DNA from: an uncultured Flavobacterium sp.
GTDB taxonomy: Bacteria; Bacteroidota; Bacteroidia; Flavobacteriales; Flavobacteriaceae
Assembly: GCF_946220915.1 (NCBI RefSeq)
Contig: NZ_CAMIHH010000025.1
Span: 1 to 33,883, forward strand
DNA length: 33,883 nt
Direction of reading: 5' to 3'
The notes beneath the pieces are model-generated. The model worked only from the letters and a program-made list of their open reading frames with translations. It did no database searches and was not told where the DNA came from. The position numbers and the translations under genes are program-made. Position 1 is the first letter of the stretch. The number at the start of each line of letters is the position of its first letter. This document shows positions 7,496-14,857 of the stretch, one piece after another.

Positions 7496-8920
7496 CTAAC
7501 AATCTGCATTATTCACAGTTACGGCAAGCCCTCCTTCAGAGGTTTCCTTGTATTTGTTGTTCATGTCCTGGGCTGTTTGCCACATGGTATTGACTACTTT
7601 GTCAAGCGGTACTTTGGCATTTTTAGGATCGGTTTCCAATGCAAGTTCTGCCGCGTTAATGGCTTTTATGGCCCCCATGGTATTGCGCTCTATGCAGGGT
7701 ATCTGTACCAGGCCGCCTATTGGGTCGCACGTCATGCCAAGGTGGTGTTCCATTGCAATTTCTGCCGCCATCAGGCATTGTTCGGGTGTGCCGCCCATCA
7801 GTTCGCAAAGCGCCGCCGCAGCCATTGCCGATGATACGCCGATCTCTGCCTGGCATCCGCCCATTGCCGCCGAAATAGTAGCGCCTTTCTTAAAAATGCT
7901 GCCAATTTCGCCCGCCACCATGAGGAATTGTTTTATATGTTTTTCGTCAGCCTCGTGGTTTTCAATAACCATGTAATACATTAACACAGATGGAATTACA
8001 CCTGCACTGCCATTAGTTGGGGCTGTTACCACACGGCCTAATGCCGCATTTACCTCATTAACCGCAAGGGCAAAGCAGCTTACCCATTTCAGTATCTGGC
8101 GAAACTTTACTTCAGTCTTACGAATGGTTTGCAGCCATTCCTGGGGAGAGTTATAAACAGCATCTCCTATGAGGCCTTTATGCATATCAAAAGCACGGCG
8201 GCGCACGTTCAGGCCACCGGGAAGGGTTCCCTCGGTATGGCAGCCGGTATGCATGCACTCGAGCATGGTATTCCACACACGCATCAGCTCTTTATGGATG
8301 TCGGCTTCGTTGCGTATGGATTTTTCATTCTCGTAAACGATCTCCGATATTTTCTTATTTTCTGTGCGCGTATACGCCAACAGCTCATCGGCCAGGTCGA
8401 TAGGGAAGGGGAAGGCGCATTTTATCTTCTCTTTTTCCTTAGCAAGTGTCCGCTCTTCCTTTACCACAAAACCACCGCCTATCGAATAGAATGTCGAGAG
8501 GTATTCGCCACTGTCAATATAGGCTGTAAAAGAAAAGCCGTTGGCATGGAAGGGCAGGAAATTTTTATTGAAAACAATGTCAGTAGCAATATCAAAAGGG
8601 ATATAGCGCAGCCCGCCCAGGAAAATATGCTTATTGAGGTTAATGTCGTCAATGATGTTGGCGATATCGTCAATCGGCACATATTCAGGGTCGGCACCGC
8701 TCAGGCCCAGCATCACGGCAAGGTCGGTAGCATGGCCCTTACCCGTAAGCGAAAGCGACCCATACAGGTCGACCCTCACGCGGACTACTTTTTCAAAAAT
8801 CCCTTCTTCGCGCAGTTCCTTCAAAAAGCGTTCGGCACCCCGCCAGGGCCCGAGAGTGTGCGAACTGGATGGGCCGACCCCAATTTTAAGCATGTCGAAA
8901 ACGGAGATGCATTCATTCAT
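7496..8920 (-). CDS. sdaA: L-serine ammonia-lyase, single-chain [4Fe-4S] type
   Basis: 474 residues. Deaminates L-serine to pyruvate and ammonia with an oxygen-sensitive [4Fe-4S] cluster. The N-terminal beta domain begins ISVFDMLKIGVGPSSSHTLGPW, and the alpha catalytic domain follows in the same chain. The cluster cysteines are Cys356 (AAMGGCQAEIG), Cys398 (GMTCDPIGG) and Cys409 (IPCIERN). The last residue is Cys474; in related dehydratases a C-terminal cysteine folds into the active site as a fourth ligand, and the tail SEGGLAVTVNNADC fits that arrangement. The gene is monocistronic. Two GTAAAGGTAAA direct repeats lie just upstream of the start. Confidence 0.95.
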   Translation of the reverse strand: MNECISVFDMLKIGVGPSSSHTLGPWRGAERFLKELREEGIFEKVVRVRVDLYGSLSLTGKGHATDLAVMLGLSGADPEYVPIDDIANIIDDINLNKHIFLGGLRYIPFDIATDIVFNKNFLPFHANGFSFTAYIDSGEYLSTFYSIGGGFVVKEERTLAKEKEKIKCAFPFPIDLADELLAYTRTENKKISEIVYENEKSIRNEADIHKELMRVWNTMLECMHTGCHTEGTLPGGLNVRRRAFDMHKGLIGDAVYNSPQEWLQTIRKTEVKFRQILKWVSCFALAVNEVNAALGRVVTAPTNGSAGVIPSVLMYYMVIENHEADEKHIKQFLMVAGEIGSIFKKGATISAAMGGCQAEIGVSSAMAAAALCELMGGTPEQCLMAAEIAMEHHLGMTCDPIGGLVQIPCIERNTMGAIKAINAAELALETDPKNAKVPLDKVVNTMWQTAQDMNNKYKETSEGGLAVTVNNADC

Positions 8921-8940
8921 AGCAACTTACGCAGTTTATT

Positions 8941-8975
8941 GTAAAGGTAAAGAAATTAAAGCGCGTAAAGGTAAA
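8941..8975. repeat. Direct repeat GTAAAGGTAAA upstream of serine dehydratase
   Basis: The 11-mer occurs at 8941-8951 and 8965-8975, 24 bases apart, starting 20 bases upstream of the sdaA start. On the minus strand each reads TTTACCTTTAC, one base off the TAnnTTTG box, so they may be weak promoter boxes or regulator sites. Confidence 0.35.
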
Positions 8976-9119
8976 TAAATTGCCCGTACTATAACGATGT
9001 AGCAGAATAATTGTTTGATTTGGTAATTTAACAGGGATGCCGATGAGCAGGTATGTATTGGAATTGATTTTATATAGTCAGCTTAAATTTTATGACTGTG
9101 TATATTTTATAAGGCCTGT

Positions 9120-9149
9120 TTGATCAGTGTCCATATTTACATATATTTG
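9120..9149 (+). promoter_or_regulatory. Full Bacteroidota promoter of the LRR gene
   Basis: TTG at 9120-9122, a 19-base spacer, then TATATTTG at 9142-9149, an exact match to TTG-N19-TAnnTTTG. It lies 19 bases before the ATG at 9169 and is one of the two best promoters in the window. Confidence 0.8.
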
Positions 9150-9168
9150 AACCCTAACCCAACTTACC

Positions 9169-9600
9169 ATGAAATCACTATTTATTGCCGCTGCTTTTAT
9201 TTTATCCGCAGCATCCTATGGCCAGTGCATCAAATGCAGCTCTTTTGAGGAAGCACTCAAAGATCCTGCCAAGGTAAAATCCATAAGTATTAACCCTAAT
9301 GCTGGCGGCGAATATCTTGAAGAAATCCCCGTAAGCATTAAGCAATTTACGAATCTTGAAGAACTAATGCTTACAGATCATGGATTGATGGCAGTGCCTA
9401 AAGAAATTGGCAGCCTTGCCAAACTAAAAACCCTTAGCCTTGCCGGAAATGCGCTTGAGGAACTGCCGGAAGAAATTTTCCAGTTGAAGCAATTAAAGGA
9501 ATTGATACTATTTGACAACGCTTTTTCGGAAGAATACCTTGAAAGCCTGCACTCCAGGGCGAAAAAGGAAATGCCTAAGACAAAGCTGATGACAGATTAA
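9169..9600 (+). CDS. Small secreted leucine-rich-repeat protein
   Basis: 143 residues. A signal peptide (MKSLFIAAAFILSAASYGQ) is followed by CIKC, then about three leucine-rich repeats: FTNLEELMLTDHGLMAVPKEI, LAKLKTLSLAGNALEELPEEI and LKQLKELILFDNAFSEEYL. The pattern LxxLxLxxNxLxxLPxxI is typical. LRRs mediate protein binding, but three repeats make only a minimal solenoid. The two N-terminal Cys may form a capping disulfide. It converges on the photolyase gene with only 7 bases between the stops and no terminator. The partner is unknown. Confidence 0.82.
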   Translation: MKSLFIAAAFILSAASYGQCIKCSSFEEALKDPAKVKSISINPNAGGEYLEEIPVSIKQFTNLEELMLTDHGLMAVPKEIGSLAKLKTLSLAGNALEELPEEIFQLKQLKELILFDNAFSEEYLESLHSRAKKEMPKTKLMTD

Positions 9601-9607
9601 TGCCAAA

Positions 9608-10909
9608 TCAACCCGCGACTGCTTCCTTATATACTTTCAATGCCCGTTCGCGTGCTTCCTTATGGTCCACAACAGGCTTGTAATTTAGTTCCTGGAACTC
9701 CGGCACCCATTGCTTTATGTATTCCAGGTCCTTATCAAATTTCTTAACCTGTTCAGCCGGGTTGAATATCCTGAAATAGGGTGCGGCATCCACGCCGCCG
9801 CCCGAAGCCCATTGCCAGTTGCCTATGTTGCTCGACTGTTCGTAATCCAAAAGCTTTTCGGCAAAATAAGCTTCGCCCCGACGCCAGTCGATGAGAAGGT
9901 GCTTGCACAAAAAGCTGGCCGTGACCATGCGCACGCGATTGTGCATAAATCCGGTGGCGTTAAGTTGGCGCATGCCGGCATCTACTATAGGGTAGCCGGT
10001 TTTGCCTTCGCACCATGCCTTAAATTCGGCTTCGTTATAACGCCACTTAACATTGTCGTATTTTGCGCGGAAGCTTTTAGTGACCGTTTCGGGAAAATGC
10101 CATAGTATCTGCATGAAAAATTCCCTCCAGATCAGCTCGTTCAGGAACGTTTCTTTCTTGCTGTCCAATGCCTTTTTTACCATTTCCCTTATGCTTACCG
10201 CGCCAAAGCGCAGGTAGGGGCTAAGGCGCGATGTGCCGTCAATGGCAGGGAAGTTGCGGGTGTTCTCATAATTGGCGATAAGTGATGGCGATACGTCGTA
10301 GGGAACAGGTTTGATGTCCGATTCCCTAAACCCAATATCCTGTAAGCTGAGAAAAGGGTAAGAGTGGGAAATGACATTATCGGCAGTTAGTTTCGCGTGG
10401 CGTTGGTGCACTGCTTCTTTTTTAAATTTTTCTTTCCACCGTTTCATGTAAGGGGTATATACTACATATGGCGTGCCATCATCTTTTACTACTTCATCTT
10501 TTTCAAAAACAACCTGATCTTTAAATGTCCTGAATTTAATGGAGTTACCTGCTAATACCTCACGTATCGCTTCATCCCTTTTTTGCGCATAGGGCTCATA
10601 GTCATGATTGGCATATACCGACCTTATATCATGCTTTTCAGCGAGCTTTTTAAAAACATCTTCAGGCTCGCCGTAAAAAACTGCCAGCGAACGCCGGTGG
10701 GTTTTCAGTTCCTGTTGCAGGTTTTCCAGCAATGCCATGATGAAGGTAACGCGCGCATCGTCCTTTGGCAATTCGTCCAGGATATTTTTATCAAAAATGA
10801 AAATGGGCAGCACCTTTTCACCTGTTGCCAGCGCCTCATTAAGCCCTGCATTGTCATCGGTACGCAGGTCGCGCCGAAACCAGAATATATTTACAGGCTC
10901 TCTTTCCAT
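9608..10909 (-). CDS. phrB: Deoxyribodipyrimidine photolyase (cryptochrome/photolyase family)
   Basis: 433 residues. It repairs UV-induced pyrimidine dimers using FADH- and blue light. The N-terminal alpha/beta antenna domain starts VNIFWFRRDLRTDDNAGL. The C-terminal FAD-binding domain shows RLSPYLRFGAVSIREM, LIWREFFMQILW, TGYPIVDAGMRQL, GFMHNRVRMVTASFL, DWRRGEAYFA and SSNIGNWQW, the class-I CPD photolyase signature. Tryptophans at 343, 365 and 367 are in positions typical of the electron-transfer and FAD regions. The start overlaps the end of the SRPBCC gene by 19 bases, so translation is probably coupled. A class-I CPD enzyme is more likely than a cryptochrome. Confidence 0.94.
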   Translation of the reverse strand: MEREPVNIFWFRRDLRTDDNAGLNEALATGEKVLPIFIFDKNILDELPKDDARVTFIMALLENLQQELKTHRRSLAVFYGEPEDVFKKLAEKHDIRSVYANHDYEPYAQKRDEAIREVLAGNSIKFRTFKDQVVFEKDEVVKDDGTPYVVYTPYMKRWKEKFKKEAVHQRHAKLTADNVISHSYPFLSLQDIGFRESDIKPVPYDVSPSLIANYENTRNFPAIDGTSRLSPYLRFGAVSIREMVKKALDSKKETFLNELIWREFFMQILWHFPETVTKSFRAKYDNVKWRYNEAEFKAWCEGKTGYPIVDAGMRQLNATGFMHNRVRMVTASFLCKHLLIDWRRGEAYFAEKLLDYEQSSNIGNWQWASGGGVDAAPYFRIFNPAEQVKKFDKDLEYIKQWVPEFQELNYKPVVDHKEARERALKVYKEAVAG

Positions 10910-11361
10910 TTGCCAAATAGTTCAATTAATTTCTTTTCCCTGAATGCAAAGATTTCTTCCAGCTTGGGTTTTACCAAAAACGGGTGCACCAGCCTTCCCA
11001 AAAATCCCATAGGCACTTTATAATGTACGATATCCTCCATTTCTACCCCGCCCGGAATTTCTTTAAGGAAATGTTTGTGATGCCAGAAGGAATAAGGGCC
11101 GTAACGCTGCTCATCTACAAAGAACTGTTTGTCGACAACGTGCGTAATTTCGGTTACCCACTGCAATTTGATGCCAAGCATTGGCGTTATGGTATAGTGG
11201 ATGATCTGCCCGGCAAACATTGGCCGATCATCGCCAGACAGGGTTTTGAAGCCCATGGACGGCGGTGTGATGACTGCCAGGTTGCCTGGTGTCGCAATGA
11301 AATTCCAGGCTTCCTGAAGCGGAATGGGTAATTTTTGCGTTCTGTGAAGAGTATAGAGCAT
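10891..11361 (-). CDS. SRPBCC-fold protein upstream of photolyase
   Basis: 156 residues with the START/Bet v1-like (SRPBCC) pattern of ligand-binding proteins. It begins TLHRTQKLPIPLQEAWNFIATPGNLAVITPP, as in the polyketide-cyclase/cell-division-inhibitor-like branch. It continues with GQIIHYTITPMLGIKLQWVTEITHV and EMEDIVHYKVPMGFLGRLVHPFLV, and a C-terminal helix LEEIFAFREKKLIELF closes the cavity. No signal peptide, so cytosolic. Its 3' end overlaps phrB by 19 bases, so the two form an operon. This pairing with photolyase is frequent in Bacteroidota and suggests a role in light/UV response or pigment chemistry; that link is inference. Confidence 0.82.
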   Translation of the reverse strand: MLYTLHRTQKLPIPLQEAWNFIATPGNLAVITPPSMGFKTLSGDDRPMFAGQIIHYTITPMLGIKLQWVTEITHVVDKQFFVDEQRYGPYSFWHHKHFLKEIPGGVEMEDIVHYKVPMGFLGRLVHPFLVKPKLEEIFAFREKKLIELFGKWKESL

Positions 11362-11508
11362 TTATATATGATATAAAAGCGTGAAGGTAGCAAACGATGC
11401 CTCTATTTGTAATTGACGAACCAGTATTTTTAACTTTTTTTAACGATCGTAAGGGCATTAATCATTAATTTCGCAGTACTAATCGTTAAAACAAAAATAC
11501 AAAGCAAC

Positions 11509-12363
11509 ATGAAAAAAATATTGATCACTGCGGCCTTCGTACTGGCATTTATGGTAAACGGACAGGCACAGGTAGCTACCCCGCAGGCAAGCCCGAAAGC
11601 TGTAATCGAGCAGAAGGTGGGCCTTACAGATGTTAAAATCGAATATTCACGCCCAAGCGCCAGGGGCAGGGCGGTATACGGAGAATTGGTTCCATTTGGA
11701 AGGATGTGGCGAACAGGGGCAAACGGCAGTACGATCATCACATTCAGCAATGATGTGGTAATTGCCGGAAAAACGCTGAAAGCAGGCCAGTATGCGTTAT
11801 TCACACAGCCTAAAGCCGACAGTTGGGACGTAATTTTTTATACCGAGACATCCAACTGGGGACTTCCTGAAAAATATGACGATAAGAAGGAAGCGCTAAG
11901 GGCAACGGTTAAGCCAGAATTCCTATCGCGCCCGGTAGAAACATTTACCATTGGCATCAACGGACTTGATAATGATTTTGCCTTCCTGGAAATAGCATGG
12001 GAAAAAACAATGGTTGCACTTAAATTTGAAGTGCCAACAAAACAAACGGCCATGAAGAGCATTGAGACTGCCATGAGCGGCCCATCGGCAAATGACCTTT
12101 TTGCTGCTGCCCAGTATTACTATCAGTCCAATGGCGACCAGAATAAAGCGCTTGCATGGATGAACCAGGCGGTTGCTAAATTCCCGGCCAACGAAGCGCC
12201 TTTTTATTTCCTTAGGCAAAAATCGCTTATCCAGGCAAAAATGGGTGACAAGAAAGGTGCCGTAGAGACTGCCAAACTTTCGCTTGCCGCTTCTGAAAAA
12301 GCCGGTAATGCCGATTACGTAAAAATGAATAAGGACTCCATTAACGAGTGGAGCAAAAAATAA
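11509..12363 (+). CDS. Secreted DUF2911 protein with TPR-like C-terminus
   Basis: 284 residues. The signal peptide is MKKILITAAFVLAFMVNGQAQ. The DUF2911 domain (about 25-170) carries the signature VKIEYSRPSARGRAVYGELVPFGRMWRTGANGS in its first strand pair, then AGKTLKAGQYALFTQP, SWDVIFYTETSNWG and FAFLEIAWEKT. Residues about 190-284 form helical repeats of TPR type (ANDLFAAAQYYYQSNGDQNKALAWMNQAVAKFP, then KMGDKKGAVETAKLSLAASEKAG). The family is a periplasmic or secreted one of Bacteroidota with unknown function. A TAATTTCG sequence at 11466-11473, one base off the -7 consensus, is a possible promoter box. A strong terminator follows. Confidence 0.88.
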   Translation: MKKILITAAFVLAFMVNGQAQVATPQASPKAVIEQKVGLTDVKIEYSRPSARGRAVYGELVPFGRMWRTGANGSTIITFSNDVVIAGKTLKAGQYALFTQPKADSWDVIFYTETSNWGLPEKYDDKKEALRATVKPEFLSRPVETFTIGINGLDNDFAFLEIAWEKTMVALKFEVPTKQTAMKSIETAMSGPSANDLFAAAQYYYQSNGDQNKALAWMNQAVAKFPANEAPFYFLRQKSLIQAKMGDKKGAVETAKLSLAASEKAGNADYVKMNKDSINEWSKK

Positions 12364-12385
12364 TTGTTTATTTCTATTGTTGAGA

Positions 12386-12413
12386 AACGGCTGCCGGAAG
12401 GTGGCCGTTTTTT
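12386..12413 (+). terminator. Intrinsic terminator of the DUF2911 gene
   Basis: Ten-bp stem AACGGCTGCC/GGTGGCCGTT (two G-T pairs) with a GGAA tetraloop, then a T run to 12413. The T run overlaps the stop codon (12412-12414) of the converging minus-strand lipoprotein gene. Confidence 0.88.
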
Positions 12414-12951
12414 ATTTCCAATGATGATCAGGCACAACATTTTTCCATTTTTGCGGTACCGGATTTTTTTCGTAATAATGAGATATTTTTTCTTTGCGGG
12501 GAGTTTCCTTAAGCAGGTTTTCCGGTGTTAAAACTATTTCTGACTCGTTTGCACCCATAGTATACAATTCATTGCTTGCTCCATAGGAAACCAGCTGTAG
12601 CTTTCCCTTTTCAAAATAATAATACCCCCTGTTTCCATTTTCTGTAAAGTCAAGGCTATTATTTCCAAGGTCGCTCAGGATGATACTGCTCTTTTCAAAA
12701 GTAAACTCATTATACAAACCATTTGGATAAAACCTCAAAACAGAAACATAGCGCTCCACCGGAAATTTTGTGCCTCTGTAAAAGGTATGGGCTTCAATGT
12801 ATATGGAACTGGTATCGATGATCGTGAAAACTCTTTCATCAAACCTGGGATTATCGAAAAAGCAATTGTCTTTCGGCACTTTTGTATAGCCATTTTTAAG
12901 TAGTACCGAGGTTCCGCAGGAAGTGCAGGCAATTGCAAAAAAAAATAACAT
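12412..12951 (-). CDS. Putative lipoprotein, last gene of the symporter operon
   Basis: 179 residues from ATG 12949-12951. The N-terminus is a short hydrophobic segment (MLFFFAIACTSCGTS) with two candidate lipobox cysteines. A GTG at 12961-12963 in frame would add VRWG and supply the positive charge a signal peptide wants, so translation may really start there, 5 bases after the symporter stop. The body contains beta-type sequence (SVLRFYPNGLYNEFTFEKSS, NRGYYYFEKGKLQLVSY) resembling MORN-like or lipocalin-like Bacteroidota lipoproteins, but I cannot name a family. The frame stays open upstream into the symporter gene; that extension is rejected because it overlaps conserved symporter sequence. 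Confidence 0.65.
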   Translation of the reverse strand: MLFFFAIACTSCGTSVLLKNGYTKVPKDNCFFDNPRFDERVFTIIDTSSIYIEAHTFYRGTKFPVERYVSVLRFYPNGLYNEFTFEKSSIILSDLGNNSLDFTENGNRGYYYFEKGKLQLVSYGASNELYTMGANESEIVLTPENLLKETPRKEKISHYYEKNPVPQKWKNVVPDHHWK

Positions 12952-12968
12952 ACCCCAGCGCACTATAA

Positions 12969-14684
12969 TCAGGTGTTTATAAGCGTTTCGTTCTCCTCCC
13001 CAAACACCTTCTGTAACAGCAGCCCGATCACAATGGTCATGGCCGCCCCGATCACGTTCAGCCACAGGTAGCTAAGTATCTCTTCCACATATACAAACCT
13101 GATGTATATGGCTATCACCAAAGTTTGCGTAATGACCGCACTCCAGAACATCGCTTTGGCACGGATGTATCTGATATAAAAAGCCACAAGGAAAACACCT
13201 AATACTGTACCATAGAATATGGATCCGATGATGTTGACCAACTGTATAAGGTTTTCGAATAATGTGCCGAAGCAGGCAAACAATATTGCGATCACGCCCC
13301 ACATAAAGGTAAAGCGTTTGGTAATGTCGACAAAGTGCTTGTCTGTTTTTTCGCCTTTAACGTGGCGTTTATAAATGTCGATCGTAGTAGTAGAGGCAAG
13401 TGCGTTAAGCCCCGATGCCGATGATGACATTGCTGCCGAGAATATTACCGCCAGTAGCAGGCCTATGAGCCCCTGCGGCAGGAAGTTGAGTATGAAGTAT
13501 AGAAAAACGTAATCCTTATCGTTTGTCTCAGCATTTTTATCTACCTGTTTTATAAGGTCCTTGGCCTGGTCGCGCAGGTCCTTTTCGCGGCTGTTGAGCG
13601 CTATCAGCTTGTTGTGGAGTTCTTTATTGTCATAATCCTGGCCCAGCTGGTGCACATACAGCAGGCTGATCTCTTCTTTCTCGGATTCTACGCTTTTCAA
13701 CTGGCCTTCCAGATTTTCATAATCGGCTTTATATTCCGACTTGCTTATGATCTTGGTGTTATTAGGGTTAAAGTGCAATGGCGCCGAATGGAACTGGAAG
13801 AACACGAATACCATAACCCCTATCAGTAAAATGAAGAACTGCATTGGCACTTTGAGCAGGCCGTTCATAATGAGCCCCATCTGGCTTTCGCGGATGGATT
13901 TGCCCGAAAGGTAGCGCTGTACCTGTGACTGGTCGGTACCAAAGTACGCCAGCATCAGGAAGAAGCCGCCAGCAATACCGCTCCAGATGGTATAGCGTTC
14001 TTCGGGATCGAATGAAAAATTAAGTATGTCCAGCTTTTTATTGGCACCGGCAATGTGCAGCGCATTTGAAAAGGTAAGCCCGTCCGGAAGGTAATGCAAT
14101 ATGGTAAAGAATGCAAAGCCCATGCCCGTCATGATCACGAACATCTGCTGCTTGTGCGTAACGTTCACAGCCTTTGTGCCGCCAGATACCGTATAAATTA
14201 TTACCATGACCCCGATAAGGAGGTTCATCAGGTTCAGGTTCCATCCCAGTAGCGAGGAAAGTATGATGGCCGGGGCATAAATGGTAAGGCCGGTTCCCAG
14301 TCCGCGCTGGATCAGGAAAATGACTGAAGCAACGGTACGCGTTTTCACATCGAAGCGCTGCTCCAGGAATTCGTAAGCAGTAAATACTTTTAGCTTATGA
14401 AAAATGGGAATGAACGTAATGCAGATAACCACCATGGCAAGTGGCAGCCCGAAATAGAACTGCACGAAGCCCATGCCGTCGTGGTAAGCCTGCCCGGGTG
14501 TGGAAAGGAACGTGATGGCGCTGGCCTGCGTAGCCATGACCGAAAGCCCTACGGTCCACCAGGGTGTTTCGTTGTTGCCAAGTATGTACTCGTTAACATT
14601 TTTGCTGCCCTTAGTTTTTATGACACCATACCCCACAATGAACAGGAGCGTTGCCGAGAGTATGATCCAGTCGTATAACTGCAT
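12969..14684 (-). CDS. Sodium:solute symporter (SSS family)
   Basis: 571 residues, about 13-14 transmembrane helices. It imports an unidentified solute with Na+ across the inner membrane. Family landmarks are YDWIILSATLLFIVGYG, an unwound TM1-like region with VNEYILGNNETPWWTVGLSVMATQASAITFLSTPGQAYHDG, and the core GTDQSQVQRYLSGKSIRESQ. The later helix SAAMSSSASGLNALASTTTIDIYKRHV carries the conserved Na+-site serines. A hydrophilic, strongly charged insert of about 75 residues (about 315-390, KSEYKADYENLEGQL to AETNDKDYV) has coiled-coil character and interrupts the membrane core. The start abuts the stop of a 32-codon gene, and a PIG-L gene lies upstream. The substrate is unknown; a sugar or amino-sugar derivative released by the PIG-L protein would fit, but that is inference. 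Confidence 0.92.
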   Translation of the reverse strand: MQLYDWIILSATLLFIVGYGVIKTKGSKNVNEYILGNNETPWWTVGLSVMATQASAITFLSTPGQAYHDGMGFVQFYFGLPLAMVVICITFIPIFHKLKVFTAYEFLEQRFDVKTRTVASVIFLIQRGLGTGLTIYAPAIILSSLLGWNLNLMNLLIGVMVIIYTVSGGTKAVNVTHKQQMFVIMTGMGFAFFTILHYLPDGLTFSNALHIAGANKKLDILNFSFDPEERYTIWSGIAGGFFLMLAYFGTDQSQVQRYLSGKSIRESQMGLIMNGLLKVPMQFFILLIGVMVFVFFQFHSAPLHFNPNNTKIISKSEYKADYENLEGQLKSVESEKEEISLLYVHQLGQDYDNKELHNKLIALNSREKDLRDQAKDLIKQVDKNAETNDKDYVFLYFILNFLPQGLIGLLLAVIFSAAMSSSASGLNALASTTTIDIYKRHVKGEKTDKHFVDITKRFTFMWGVIAILFACFGTLFENLIQLVNIIGSIFYGTVLGVFLVAFYIRYIRAKAMFWSAVITQTLVIAIYIRFVYVEEILSYLWLNVIGAAMTIVIGLLLQKVFGEENETLINT

Positions 14685-14685
14685 A

Positions 14686-14784
14686 TCAGAATATTTGCAT
14701 TAGGAAATAAAAAAGCACGATGTAGATCACGTTGAGCAGCAACACCAGCGAGTAGCTCTTTTTCCATGACGACTGATTCTTCAT
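14686..14784 (-). CDS. 32-aa single-pass membrane peptide upstream of the symporter
   Basis: ATG 14782-14784, stop TGA 14686-14688. The stop codon lies one base from the symporter ATG (TGATATG), so the two are almost certainly translated together. The peptide starts with a polar, basic cap (MKNQSSWKKSYS), followed by one hydrophobic helix (LVLLLNVIYIVLFYFLMQIF) that ends the protein. SSS transporters such as PanF have small membrane partners (YhdT, DUF4212-type proteins) beginning with a similar W-K/R-K cap, but those are about 80 residues with two helices. Here a single helix could be an accessory subunit of the symporter. The junction argues strongly that it is real; the function is inference. 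Confidence 0.75.
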   Translation of the reverse strand: MKNQSSWKKSYSLVLLLNVIYIVLFYFLMQIF

Positions 14785-14857
14785 ATTTTTTATTTTCTAT
14801 TTATTATTTTTTATTTCAATTGGCGGCAAAAGTTAATTATCAATGCAACATCATCAA

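Noticed and set aside
8129..8944. Plus-strand frame of 271 codons across the serine dehydratase gene
   Set aside because: Antisense shadow of a canonical enzyme gene.
12952..13065. N-terminal extension of the lipoprotein ORF into the symporter gene
   Set aside because: The extension overlaps conserved symporter C-terminus in another frame and places charged residues before the signal sequence.
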